DNA from: Lunularia cruciata | Taxonomy: Eukaryota > Streptophyta > Marchantiopsida > Lunulariales > Lunulariaceae | Length of the DNA: 64,000 nucleotides | Assembly (NCBI GenBank): GCA_948567375.1 | Contig: OX419759.1 | Location: 4,906,544-4,970,543, forward strand | Direction: 5' to 3' | Shown: in pieces, positions 10,846 through 21,700 of the stretch | How the letters are laid out: every line of letters starts with the position of its first letter | Position numbering within the stretch: the stretch's first letter is position 1 | The notes under the pieces: generated by a model | Database searches by the model: none | What the model was told of the DNA's origin: nothing | What the model saw: the letters and a program-made list of their open reading frames with translations, nothing else | Translations under genes and position numbers: made by a program

Positions 10846-12737
10846 TGATATTATTTACAATGTCTCAATTAGAATTGAAGAAGATGTATGTCCAAATGCC
10901 TTCCATGACATCATATGCCAAGATATATAATGATTTCACAATTTTTCATAAATTTTTTAAGATAAATTCATACAACTTGACTTTGATGATTTTAATCAAG
11001 TTCAATTGCTTTGGTAAAATGACCTTGATAGGAATTGTTTTTACAACATCAGAAAGCTTTGGATCTAGAAATTAAAGCTCCTTGGCTGTTTGATCTAGAT
11101 CAGAAGAATTTTTTTATGATTGATGGCGCTTCATCATTTTCTCTTGCAAAATCAACATTGAGGCTGGGGCACTTGTGATTTTGCACCACTTATGTATAAA
11201 TTTGTTTGCTTGCTATAGTAGCATGACTCAAGATATTTACAAGAGTTTTCTTAAGCAATTCAACCAACTAATATTTGAGATAATGGGTGAGTTTAAAGAA
11301 AATTATTAATAATTAAATATTAAAGCAATCTCTGAGTTTGTTAACTATTCAAGGATGGTCAAGTTTATCAAGTCTATATGAGTGGAGTAGGAGAAGGTTT
11401 GTAATACCTTTATTGGAGAGCACTTCACAGTTGTTCATGTTGGAAGTTATAGAGGATTCTGGTAATTCTTGGATCTAAGAGCAACTAGAGTCTAAATAAA
11501 ACTTGAAGAAATTGAAACTACATCAAATATCAGCACATCTATTTACTATCTTATCTATCTATTATTCAATGGTAAGAATTTGTGGTATTGAATGAGCTCA
11601 AGACTCTTGTTTTGTAGGGTAAACCCTAGAGCAAATATGTCGATCATTTATGGCATGAACAATCAAGTCTCTTGAATGAATAATTCTGTCTAGAATATTC
11701 TAGAATCCAATCCTTTTTCTAGAATATTTCAAGAAAAAAGATACAAAGGTGATGGAATGGCTCATATTTTTCTTTGTGACCATCATTGATTTTCATTTTA
11801 TTCTACTTGCTACTGCAAGACACTCACTTCAAACCTAAAACCATGTCTTGGGATTTGTGTTGTATACAATCAAGTTTTTGATGAATTAGTTTCCAGCAAA
11901 ACATTGGCACCACAGTGGAGGATGTGTTTTTATTCTTTGTAAAATAAATACCTTGTTGAAATAAGGAGAAGCAACTCCAACTAAAACTCTCAAGTGAGAT
12001 TGGACAATGACTTAAGTTTTCCAAGGTAGGTAACTTTGTACATATTCATATGAAGTTGATTGAGCAGATAAGGTGCCCGTGGGAAATCTAATTCTTGTAA
12101 TTAGAGCTTGGGATGAACTATGAAAAGGCTTGATGTCCATAGATAGCAATGCCAACAAACACATATATAGGAAAAGCATGAATGTGTTGTGTCACTCACA
12201 AATATGATTAAACAGATTTGAAATGGAAAAGTTATTGAAAACTCCAACTTGCACAAAGCTCATGAATCTCTTGGAGTGCTAGCATAGTACAATCTAGAAC
12301 TATCAAAGCAGACGATGGGAACCAACCAAGATTTGTCCAAAAGAAGTGCAAATTGATGAGTGGATTTCATCACTCAGTATGTCAAAGTGGTGGTCAGATC
12401 AATTCTCTTGAACATTATGCGAATAGCTCCAAATGTCCATTGTATCAATTGAAGAATAGATTTATACAAGCTACTTTGTTTACAAGAGCTTTATTTACAA
12501 GAGCTTATTGGATGATTAATTAAGTGTATGGTCTCATGTGGTTGTGTGGTTCAACACTACCTTAATTCTCTCAGTCAAATGAAAAACTTGGATCTTCATC
12601 CTCTGTTTGTTGCTAACTCTTTTGCCAATCCGTCAACTATCTATTGCTCTATATATATTTTGAATCTCACAAGACAAAAAAATTTATTGCCAAGATGAAA
12701 CTACAACATGGAATAATGCAATAAGTCACCCAACTGT

Positions 12738-13010
12738 CCCTCACTGATAGAGTATGAAAAGCTAAGCTTGATTGAAATGCCTGAAAGCCAAAATGCACAA
12801 CTAGAATCTATGTGTTCTAATCAACCACAGAAACTCATAGTTGAACCTTAACCAGCAAGAATGTTCAAGATTATCCCTCCCTGATAGGGCAGAAAAGCTA
12901 TCCTTGATTGAAATGCATACAAGTTTATACTCGTCACTAGAATCCATGTGAACTAATCAACCACAAAAACTTGCAGTAGGACTTTATCTAACAAGAATGT
13001 TCCCAAAGGT
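12738..13010. repeat. 137-bp tandem repeat, two copies
   Basis: CCCTCACTGATAGAGTATG at 12738 and CCCTCCCTGATAGGGCAG at 12875 begin two similar units. Both continue with GATTGAAATGC, later AACTAATCAACCACA or its variant, and then CAAGAATGTTC. A partial third start is near 13028. Non-coding. Confidence 0.75.
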
Positions 13011-13249
13011 ATATCTTCACTTAGACTGTATCCTCCCTGCCGTTTGTGACAAAAACAATAATTCTTTTAGGTCAAAATTATAAGACTTGAATGACTATCC
13101 GTGAAAAATTCTATTAAAATGTCATATCATGCAAAATTCTATCCTCTTGAGGCTGAATGCTCAGAAGGACTCAATCTCACGAGAACATAAACGAATCCGC
13201 GTACTATGACTTGCACATAATAGAACTAATAGCGTTCTCCGAATGTCTC

Positions 13250-13645
13250 AATAGGATTGGAGAATGTGATATCATCAAGATGATATTCGGGAACTTATGC
13301 ATTGTAGTACACTTGTGCTCAGGTAATATACGTGTGGACTTTCATATTTGCCTGTTTCCGATACTTAAATTGCTTATGCTAAGATGTTTGTCATAAGATC
13401 TATATATTGATTAATACGAGTGAATTTAGGTGTTCCAATCTTGAAGATAGACTTTTGTGGACGCCCCAAGTTCATAGCTGGATTTTTGCCATTTTTTAAC
13501 AAGCATTGTGTGCATATCGAGGGCCTTAGGGTTCTCCCCCTTTAGTGTCTATTTCCCGTGCGGATATACATGACACGAGTTAGATTCGAGTCTGTCAGTA
13601 GGAGGTGGTGGTTATTGATGGTGCTTTGATTAGTTAACTGTACTT
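13250..13645 (+). pseudogene. AAP-like exon 5 end and exon 6 fragment
   Basis: Plus-strand sequence at about 13283-13321 encodes FGNLCIVVHLCSG followed by a GT, as at the exon 5 end of the intact gene (FGNLCIVVHLCGAFQ). After a short intron-like gap, 13450-13640 reads as damaged exon 6: FIAGFLPFFN, then CLFPVRIYMTRV and RRWWLL, matching FIATLLPFFN, FPVRIYMIRV and WRWWFL of the intact copy. A stop precedes CLFPVRIYM. It lies in the opposite orientation to the intact gene. Confidence 0.85.
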
Positions 13646-13799
13646 TGAGCGTTCCTAGATTCGGTAGTGAATATAAACAGAGCAAGTAAGAATTTTGTAA
13701 TTTCTTAATGGTCATGTTGCTTAGCTTTTGTAGGTTCTGTTTCTCATCGCTTTAAGACGGAGGTCTCTTTCTCGAAGTATTGGAGAGAATTTGTATGTA

Positions 13800-14705
13800 A
13801 CTGGTCCCCCCAAGTGATAGAATACAGATATCTGTACTGTGGTATCGACCTAGCTTTTCCAAATAAAGACAGGCGGTGTTTATCTCTAGAAATTTACATT
13901 TAGTGATTATGCTTGAAGTTTACATTTGATCTGAAAATTGCTTCTTCACGACAATCCAGTAACTTCTCTATACTGGACATTTGCAATGTTGAGATATTAG
14001 GGGGTTTGACTTGGGCCATTTTCGTATCCAAACAAATATATACGAGAGATCTATGGAATGTCTTGTAATTTTTATGGGATGTGATAGGAAGGTATGCGTT
14101 ATTTAAGGGAGATCCTTCTGTAACTCTCGAAGGATTAACAGGTCACGATTTGCCTGACCCATAAACTTTTATGGTCTAGTAGACCATTAGACCCGCCAAC
14201 TGCTGACTGACAATAAAATTGAACACTAGTTTTTTACGGGTCTATTTGTGAATATCCTTAATTCGGATCTCCCTTAAATATTTATGGGATGAGCATTTCT
14301 CCCGTAAATTTCGAAAGGGAAAACTATTAAGTTACTGTATTCTCTATTTATCTCTTAGGCCGAAACGACTCTAGACAATAATTAGATACTCTAGTTTTCC
14401 AAATGCCATAATTCTACTCAATCAAATCTGACAAGTAAATTTGGTACGGTACAACAAGATACACGAAGGTCCCTGACGGTGCCAAAACAGTACAATCTTG
14501 CGCTTGACTTTGTTTTCTGCATCGCGGCAGTTGAAGGATTAGGTGGATTCTTCGAAGAAATCCATTTGTTCTGTTTGTTCTTCCAAATATCTTCTTTTGC
14601 CTGATCATATTAAGTTTTTCCATGACAATCATTTCTGTTGATTCGAATATTAAGAGAAGCTCTTGAATACAAAAACAAATCTTTGGCTGACTTCTTGTAG
14701 AAATA
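13800..14705. repeat. AAP-cluster direct repeat, copy 1
   Basis: Matches 15580-16145 in the same orientation. Shared words include CCTAGCTTTTC(C/T)AAAT, AATCCAGTAA(C/T)TTCTCTAT, CCAAATGCCAT, CTTGCGCTT, and GGTGGATTCTT. This copy is longer because it holds an extra segment of about 340 bp at 13990-14330. A further partial copy is at 45490-45700. All three sit next to AAP fragments, so this is probably flanking DNA duplicated with the gene. Confidence 0.8.
13990..14330. mobile_element. candidate MITE-like insertion
   Basis: This segment is present in the first direct-repeat copy and absent from the second (15735-15755), so it behaves as an insertion. Inside it, ATTTAAGGGAGATCC at 14101-14115 is perfectly inverted at 14265-14279. 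The 179-bp inverted-repeat core and small size suit a non-autonomous DNA element. I see no clean target-site duplication, so the class is uncertain. Confidence 0.4.
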
Positions 14706-14799
14706 AAAGCTCAGTTCTAGTTTCCCAAAAGTCATTATTGTGCTTAAATTTTTTACCTCTTCTAATATGCAAAGAGCATTCCAGTTTTTCGGTTACCAT

Positions 14800-14950
14800 T
14801 TGGGTAACCGAATAAAACTGGAACCAAAGAACCAAATAACTCCAAAAGCAGCATATCCAAAACGTTGGACGGAAAGATAAAATAAGCTACAAATTACATT
14901 GGTGATTAGAGCAACTATTAGCTTCGTTCTATTTTCGGCTGGTGGGCGGC
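14800..14950 (-). pseudogene. AAP-like exon 5 fragment
   Basis: The minus strand reads AENRTKLIVALITNVICSLF, then YLSVQRFGYAAFG. This is the exon 5 region of the intact gene (AENRTMRKVALVTNVTCTLF, YLSVGCFGYAAFG). The reading degenerates past AAFG. It sits beside plus-strand AAP leader sequence, so orientations are scrambled here. Confidence 0.85.
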
Positions 14951-14959
14951 TGTGACGGT

Positions 14960-15430
14960 GGATTTCGGCATTTGCTGCAACTCGGTAACTTCTTATATCA
15001 GAATCTGTTTTCAGTTATAGTTAATTCAAGTGTAGAATCTCTCCACTATGGTTACCTCAAGTCAATTCATCTCTGTCTTCTTCATTTACCCGCGCTTCTG
15101 CTACCTTCCAATTCTTGTATCAGTTTTTGAAATCCATCCGCTCACCCTTTCGTGGCCGTTTTGCACAGTCCAACGATCTATTTGCACTAGACGAATTAGC
15201 GTGGAAAACTTTTAAACCAGATCCTTCCTCGAAGACTGTGACCTGTCCTTTTGTGGGTGAAATATACATGAGTGATTGGTTTCTAGAGGTTGAGCAATCT
15301 CACAAATGAACAAGTTAAATGTAAAATTGGCGATGGGAAACGCTGGTGTCTTGACGGCACGATAAGATCAAATTATTCTAAATTCAATGGTGATGGACGT
15401 CCAAGACGTACCGGTATGGTACCTGTTCGA
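14960..15430 (+). pseudogene. AAP-like leader and exon 1 relic
   Basis: Aligns with 46100-46810. Near its end, NGDGRPRRTG (about 15388-15417) matches the exon 1 motif DDDGRPRRSG of the intact gene and is followed by GGTATGGT, a splice-donor-like site at the same place. The rest of exon 1 is unrecognisable, and nothing downstream continues an AAP frame. Confidence 0.75.
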
Positions 15431-15579
15431 CGGTCCCCGGCCCTTCGGACCCACAAAGTATTTCGTGGTCTTTGGGCCGTCGAGAGCTTTGCATCTCCAG
15501 CCGATTATCTAAGTCTGGACCTCGGTACTTCATGGACGATGCTCGTTCGCAAACAGGGATCTCATCCAAACGTTCCCCC

Positions 15580-16145
15580 ACCTCCCAAAGAAAAATGCAG
15601 ATTTTGTATTGTGGTGATTACCTAGCTTTTCTAAATGAAGACAGGCTTTCATGCAATGATTGTCTCCAGCAGTTTACATATGTTCTGAAAATTTCTTCTT
15701 TACAATAATCCAGTAATTTCTCTATAATGGACACTTGCAATGAAAAGATATAAAGTAACTGCAATTCTCTACTTCTCTCTTTGGCTGAGTCCTTTGTACA
15801 AATAAAAGATTCTAGACAGTAACTTGGTACTTTAGTCTTCCAAATGCCATGACTCTACTTAATCAAATCTGAGAAGTGAATTTGAAACTGTACAACAAGA
15901 TCCGAAAGGCCCTGAAAGTTCCAATCCAGTAAAATCTTGCGCTTAACTTTATTTGTATTTCTGCTTCGCGGTAGCTCGAAGGATTTGGTGGATTCTTTGA
16001 AGAATCCTATTCGTTCTGGGTATTCTTACAAATATCATCTTTGGCCCGGTCATACTAAGTGTTTTCTTGACAATGGCTTCCGTTGGTACGAATTTTGAAA
16101 CAGGTTCTTGAATCCAAATGGAAACTTATAAGTGATGGCATCTTG
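15580..16145. repeat. AAP-cluster direct repeat, copy 2
   Basis: Second copy of the repeat at 13800-14705, lacking the MITE-like insertion. It ends shortly upstream of the 3' side of the intact AAP gene. Confidence 0.8.
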
Positions 16146-16409
16146 CTTCCTGGTCTTAACTAGTAGTAGAGAAGTTTCTAATTGTGGGAGACTAACAACG
16201 CGCTGATTTGTGTTGTTCTCGTTTCCGTGGATTTCCAGTATGGGAAATTATTGCAAGGGTTGTTATTAGCATGCTTCTCACAGTAGAGCCACTGCTATCC
16301 CAACACTGGAGTGCCGGGTCACCTGCTACTAACGTCTCGATTCTCACAGGCTTGACTTCCGGGCCATTACTTTGTGTCGACTGAATACTAGACACTAGAT
16401 CCAGATTAT

Positions 16410-16670
16410 CTGTGTCACAGAGATATGAAACTAAATTTTTCTTTGTTTTGGGAGTCACCTGCACTTCTTACGTACTAGTACTATCAAACCTAGGTCCATC
16501 CACTGCACTCAGAGGACAAGCTGTATTCCGGTTGCATGTCACAAAAGTATGGAACGAAATCTTTCTTTGTCTTGGGAGTTACCTCCACTTCTTACGTACT
16601 AATACTAGCAAACCTGGGTTCATCCAGAGAACTCAGAGGATACGTTGTATTCCGGTGGCAGACACTGAGA
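16410..16670. repeat. 125-bp tandem repeat, two copies plus
   Basis: GAAACTAAATTTTTCTTTG at 16427 recurs as GAACGAAATCTTTCTTTG 125 bp later. ACTTCTTACGTACTA and TGTATTCCGGT(T/G)GCA recur in step. A partial third unit starts near 16660. It lies about 200 bp beyond the stop codon of the intact AAP gene. Confidence 0.85.
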
Positions 16671-16871
16671 AAAACCATAATTGAAGTTAACAATGGTGAA
16701 ACATGATGGCAAGAAAGAAGATAAGACATGTTTCCGAAAGAAAATTATATTAAATTGGAGACAAACACAAACGAAAATTATACATTAAAACTCCACCATT
16801 GCACCCCGGAGAACATATCAACTAAACATATGTCAGTAGCTTCTCTAAGATGTGTTTCGTAGGCATTTCTG

Positions 16872-19144
16872 CTAATCAGCATTACCATCGAAAGGTACAT
16901 AATGCTTACTTGCAGCTTTTATGTCCACTGCTGAGCCTAGGAACGCGCAAAGCGAAACTAAAAGACAAGCTAGCATGAGTAACCACAAGAACCACCACCT
17001 CCAACTGAAACACTGTATCCCTACTCGTATCATGTATATACGCACGGGGAAATAGACACTTAAAGGGAAGAAGCCTAAGGCCCCCAATATGCCCATGATG
17101 CTGTTGAAAAACGGCAACAATGTCGCGATAAATGTGGTGAACCCTACAAAAACTGACCTCCATACGAGAACACCTAAATTAACTCTAACCAACCCGACAT
17201 AAGGCAAGGAGAAAGAAAAAGTCTTGACATTGCGGCCTGGTCGAAAGAAACATCCCCTAGCGTGGCCTTCAACAAAAGCGTAAAGGGGTTGTGCAAAAAC
17301 CTGAAGAAAGTTCACATAAACAAGAGTTGTTAGGTGTAAGCCCGTTGAGTTGAACAGGTGTCAGAATACATTTTGCTTGGATAACAACTTAACATAGGCG
17401 ACTTTATGAATAAGGACCTTCTAAACCAAAGAAAGTCGGACGTTACCTGAAAGGCTCCACACAGGTGTACGACGATGCATAAGTTCCCGAATACCACTAA
17501 CCGGTAAGGTTCGTAGAATCCGAAACCCGTGAGCAAGTTTCCAGGAGCTGCATTTCCAAAAGCAGCATATCCAAAACATCCCACGGACAGGTAGAATAAT
17601 GTACAAGTTACGTTGGTGACTAACGCAACCTTCCTCATCGTTCTATTTTCTGCTGGAGGCCGTCTAAGTGTATCCTGGTTTTATTGCAAAACAGAAAGAT
17701 GGTCAGTCCACTACAAAAAGTGAGCTTGTGCATAAATCAATTAGACATAAACCTCGAGAGTTTAGAAACAATTTGAACTCTAAATGAAAATATTTACTCA
17801 CTTGAATGTTGATCAAAATTATTATGAAGCCATAGGCAAAAGCAATATCGCCCATAGCCGAAAACGTTTTCCACATCTTTTCAGCATGAGAGTATTCACC
17901 CTTTTCGGGGCCGACTGGAGAACCCCCTAGAGTTCCATGAGAATGCCCGCCATGGAATGTCTTGACAATACTCAGAGCTAAACCTATGCCTGCATATGAA
18001 AAGGACATCACAGCGGCCACAACCGACAACCACCAGGCCTCTGCCAAGTTTGGGATCTGAGAGAATACGATCTGTATAAACCCAAAAATCAACATATATA
18101 TATTGCTGGACACTTTGCAGCTCGCGTTGTGTCCCTCCTCGTGGAAGCACACAGCACGTTTAACAGCCCTGCCACAAAGACACATACAGTATCTGAGATC
18201 AAGTTCCTTGAACCTGAGATGGGACGCTTTGTGAGCTGAGAGGACAATGAAAGGAAAATCTGAATCCTTACACCATGCTGGTGGCTGCTGTGATTGTATA
18301 TCCCACACAAACACCGAAAAGATTTATGTATTGAACTAGGCCGCACACAAACGTCTCCACTCGCCCTGCGAACAGATTCAAACTGCATTCCATTAATCGG
18401 ACATCACTCGGTGTTCATCCTAACCGTCTGAGAATTTCCCTCCGGTGAACGGACGAGAAAACTGTAGACAGTTCCTAGGATTGCCAGCAAAAAAATGATT
18501 AGCGATTGACACTTGAGCTTCACGTTGACGTTTAAGTGACCTCTCCCACGGTTTATAATACATATGATATCTCCAGATGGTATCTGATGCGTATACACCA
18601 ATTACATAAACTAGACGCACCTAGATATGCTTTAACAGCATCCATGTAGGTATAAAGCCTCCTTCCCGATACAGGGTCCATGTAACGATAAGAATCGGCA
18701 AGTAGAATGGATGTCAAGTATGTGATCACGGCGAAACCGAAGTTCACCAGCGGGCCAGCTATCCAGCCAAGTTGAGCAACACTCCAAGCCAAACTAAGCA
18801 CTCCAGATCCTATCACAGCCGTGATAGCGTGTGCAGAGGCTGTGAGGAACGTTCCTGCTCACAACATTGGACAGTAAGAGAAACGAACCATGTAAGTAAG
18901 TAGGAGAGGACATTGAGTTCAGATGCACGTGTTCATTGTATTCAAGAACGGGCCCTTTGGAAGTTCCACGAGTGAGATGTGTAACGATCATTGTGTCTCT
19001 CACCTCATCCGAAGATTGAGTAGACAACATACCTGAACGTCTTGGACGTCCATCATCGTCGACCTCCAGCGTGATCTCATCTTGTACGGGGTCTTGTGCT
19101 GAACTCGGAGCCAATTCTACATCTGACTTCTGTGAGTAACTCAT
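16872..19144 (-). CDS. AAP: intact amino acid permease (AAP family), six exons
   Basis: Predicted plasma-membrane, proton-coupled amino acid importer of the plant AAP family (Aa_trans/APC superfamily). Exons on the minus strand: 19144-19033, 18854-18621, 18365-18272, 18168-17802, 17674-17447 and 17300-16872. They total 1464 nt, or 487 aa plus stop, the normal AAP length. All junctions are GT..AG, phases are consistent, and there are no internal stops. Motifs: DDDGRPRRSG before the first helix, VIGSGVLSLAWSVAQLGW (about residues 51-68), GYTITAATSM, FSQIPNLAEAWWLSVVAAVM, GDIAFAYGFIIILI, FGYAAFGNAAPGNLLTGFGF, FFNSIMGILGALGFFPLSVY, and SWRWWFLWL near the C terminus. The start chosen is MSYSQKSDVEL at 19144; an upstream in-frame Met at 19201 is possible. 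Introns are short (103-255 bp). It is the only complete copy among several broken ones. Substrate specificity cannot be read from sequence. Confidence 0.93.
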
Positions 19145-19283
19145 TTTACGAGATAACAGATCACTCAATGTCCTACAATCAATCACTCCTTTGCCTTTCA
19201 CCCGCCAGAAAACTTGCGCCTGTGTCTCGAGGAGAACCTGATTAATAAATTTACTACACTGATGCTGCGACTCATGTGAGCAG

Positions 19284-19290
19284 CCTTATA
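19284..19290 (-). promoter_or_regulatory. likely TATA box of the AAP gene
   Basis: The minus strand reads TATAAGG about 140 bp upstream of the chosen ATG. The same CCTTATA is kept at the equivalent place in the copies near 47530 and 62410. It is changed to CCTTAGA in the duplicated distal promoter near 19946. Position and conservation support a core promoter role, but the start site is not determined. Confidence 0.55.
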
Positions 19291-19312
19291 AGATCTGCAT
19301 GCTCATGGGCTC

Positions 19313-19345
19313 GGCTCGGCTGCAACTCATGCCTACAGCCGAGCC
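19313..19345. promoter_or_regulatory. GC-rich inverted repeat upstream of AAP
   Basis: GGCTCGGCTG at 19313-19322 is perfectly inverted at 19336-19345 around a 13-nt loop, about 25 bp upstream of the TATA-like site. The copies near 47553 and 62354 keep it largely intact. It could be a protein-binding dyad. Its function is unknown. Confidence 0.5.
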
Positions 19346-19541
19346 TCAAGTAGTCATATGTGGCGATCACCCACGTACGTCCGTCCTCCCCCGCATTGCT
19401 TCCGCTGGGTATGATATTTGGGGTGAGTAAGGACAAGCTTTCTAATGGGTGCCATCGGCGAGACATTAAATCTTTAATAACCCGGATTTTGTGTTCTATT
19501 TCGTATCAACTTTGGAGGGAAATGTGTCGTTGCACACATAC

Positions 19542-19730
19542 AGGATATTGGGTGCATATATCCTCGTGCACGCACTCTTGCCTGCATAAGTATACATTTG
19601 CATACATACAGGATATAGAGTGCAGATATATTGGTGCACGCACTCTTGCCTGCATAAGTATACATTCACTAGGATATAGAGTGCATATATACTGGTGCAC
19701 GCACTCTTGCCTGCATAAGTATACATTCAC
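19542..19730. repeat. minisatellite, three 61-68 bp units
   Basis: AGGATAT(A/T)G starts at 19542, 19610 and 19671. Each unit carries GTGCACGCACTCTTGCCTGC followed by ATAAGTATACATT. The repeat lies 400-590 bp upstream of the AAP start codon. Short open frames on both strands here are artefacts of the repeat. Confidence 0.9.
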
Positions 19731-19822
19731 TGTTAGACGTGGACAAGACGCGCAGTTCAGTGCGGTTTTGTCTGAGCCATTGGGGAATTAAAGTTGAGAT
19801 GTGGACAAAGCAGACAGGATTA

Positions 19823-20625
19823 CTCAATGTCCCGGAATCAATCACTCCTTTGCATTACACCCACCAAAAGCCTTGTCCCACTGTGCCCAGGATCTTTAGC
19901 TTTAGAAGTTTTCCATCCATGCTTATGCTGCGACTCATCTAAGCAGCCTTAGAAGTTCTCCATCATGGGCTCGGCTCGGCTGCAACTCATGCCAGCAGTC
20001 GAGCCGATAGTCATCTGAGTCCTATGTGCCAATCACCCACGTACGTACGTCCGCCTTCGCATGCCTTCTGCGGGGTGTGATATTTGGGGTGAGTTAGGAC
20101 GAGCTTTAGAATCGGAGGCATCTGTCCACCTATTCGGAGGGGAGGCAATCGGCGAAACAGTAGATCTTTTCCATTTTGTACAAGTTTTCGAGAAAAATGT
20201 GTCTTTACATACAGGATACGACGGAATGAAAACCACCAAGATGTCCTCGTCTTCATAAACCTCTGAAGAATACGCAACAACCTATTCAATATGTGAAGAG
20301 TCAGCCGAATGGTTTCTTCTTGAGTTACGTCATGGAATCCTGGTCAGTAACAACAAATAACGGTGGAATTCAAATGGGAAATGGGCAGCCTATTAATGTG
20401 TTGATTGAGTGCATATATACCGGGACATGCACATTCCAATTAATGTGTTGATTGAGTGCATATATACTGGTACATGCACATTTGCACTCTTGGTTTCACC
20501 TTATTTCCTACCGGTGGCCAGAAGATTAAAGGTGAGACGTGGACAAGTCAAGCGGCGCAGTTCAGAGGGGTTTTGTCTGTGCGATTGGGTATTACATTTG
20601 TAATGTGGACAAACTAGACAGGGAC
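19823..20625. repeat. AAP upstream region, distal tandem copy
   Basis: Repeats the order CTCAATGTCC, ATCAATCACTCCTTTGC, GCTGCGACTCAT, GGGCTCGGCTCGGCTGCAAC, CCCACGTACGTACGT, ATTTGGGGTGAGT, and finally GTGGACAAACTAGACAGG at about 20600-20620. The TATA-like element is mutated to CTTAGAAG. The inner part differs, holding a 47-bp repeat where the proximal copy has a 61-68 bp repeat. Confidence 0.85.
20392..20485. repeat. 47-bp tandem repeat, two copies
   Basis: ATTAATGTGTTGATTGAGTG begins at 20392 and 20439, followed by CATATATAC and ACATGCACATT. It is the counterpart, in the distal promoter copy, of the minisatellite at 19542-19730. Confidence 0.9.
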
Positions 20626-20886
20626 TAAAATAGCCGTGTGGAACAAGTGTGTGCATGTGTTTTAATGCTTTATATATCACACATATAGTAAATAATGCGG
20701 ACAAAATAAGAGAAATATGGAATGTTTACAAACTTGGAATCCCCGAATGTAACTAAAAAATCCACAAGTTAAAAGTAATGCACAAAACCTCCAGCGAAAA
20801 GCTTGGCTTATAATAAGGCGGGCGAACTAAAACGGAACACCTTGTTAAACCTCACTAATATAATTGAAACGACAAGTTAAACTCCT

Positions 20887-20960
20887 TTTCTGTTTCCAAT
20901 TACATTATAAATTTCATAGGAAATTTCTTTTGAAAGTTATAAAGTAATTGGAAACAGAAA
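20887..20960. repeat. short imperfect hairpin
   Basis: TTTCTGTTTCCAATTAC at 20887-20903 is perfectly inverted at 20944-20960. The inner sequence continues to pair with two mismatches for about 12 more bases. The right-hand homologue near 61528 keeps only one arm. It marks the edge between the AAP upstream region and the AT-rich spacer. Confidence 0.8.
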
Positions 20961-21700
20961 GGAAAGGAAAAAAAAATAAAATATGGTATATAATTTTTTT
21001 TGGAATATTTAATTAAAGATATATCTTATATTAAAATAAAAATCAAAAATAATGTCTATTTCAATATTTAGTAAAAGGTAAATTTAATTAATTAAATTTT
21101 TATTATTTAGTTGATTTTGTATATTTTTTATAATTATTTATCCTTGATACATAAAAGAAATTTAAAATTTTCCTAATATATTTAGAGATTATTTTATGTT
21201 AAATTGATGAATAATAATAAAATTATATATTTTCATTCAATATATAAATTTTTGATATTTTAGTTTATTTTTGACATAAAAAAATTTAAATTTAAGTTAT
21301 TTTTAAAATAAAATTTTTTTATAATAAAAAGTTAAAATCATAAAATATATTCAAATAATGGAAAATAAGATGTGAGCCTATGTAAAAGTAAGATATTATA
21401 GATGATTTAAAGATGTTACTATTAAGAATAGGAAATAAAAATACTGAAAATGATTCATTGGGTGTGAGTTTCTGGTAGAAACATAATCTTTGGGGTCATT
21501 AAAATATACAATATATTATCTAATAAAATTATAGAGAATATAACTACTCCATAATAGAAAAATAAATATGCAAATAAAAATGACGGAGTATTACCTTAAA
21601 AAAATTTAATCTCTTTTGAAGATGTTATCTTTTCTACTATATAAAGTTTGGAATGTATTCAGTAATTTTGTGTTCGAAATATTATTTCCTTGAGTTTGCA
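20961..21700. other. very AT-rich spacer
   Basis: Almost entirely A and T with no gene. Equivalent AT-rich spacers lie at 42480-42950 and 61110-61530 between S repeat and AAP upstream sequence. The copy near 48150 has lost it. Confidence 0.6.

Larger units (their letters stand above)
10300..13150. other. unassigned region with short tandem repeats
   Basis: No recognised gene. Open stretches at 10318-10572 and 10560-10796 carry no domain I know. Two local tandem repeats are listed separately. The rest is AT-rich and full of stops. Confidence 0.5.
19164..19822. repeat. AAP upstream region, proximal tandem copy
   Basis: Begins with CTCAATGTCC at 19164 and includes the TATA-like box, the GGCTCGGCTG dyad, ACCCACGTACGT, and the GCGCAGTTCAGTGCGG segment. 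A second copy follows directly from 19823 in the same orientation, offset about 659 bp. Single copies sit upstream of the AAP relics at 47400-48150 and 61700-62550, so the doubling is special to the intact gene. Confidence 0.85.

Noticed and set aside
16915..18620. Extra overlapping minus-strand open frames within the AAP locus
   Set aside because: They are alternative frames of the exons or read through introns. The six-exon model explains the locus with consistent phases.
19474..19791. Cysteine-rich repeated small proteins on both strands
   Set aside because: They are translations of the 61-68 bp minisatellite in several frames. The apparent Cys repeats are artefacts.
19542..20485. CRISPR-like array
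   Set aside because: Tandem repeats without unique spacers, in a plant nuclear context.
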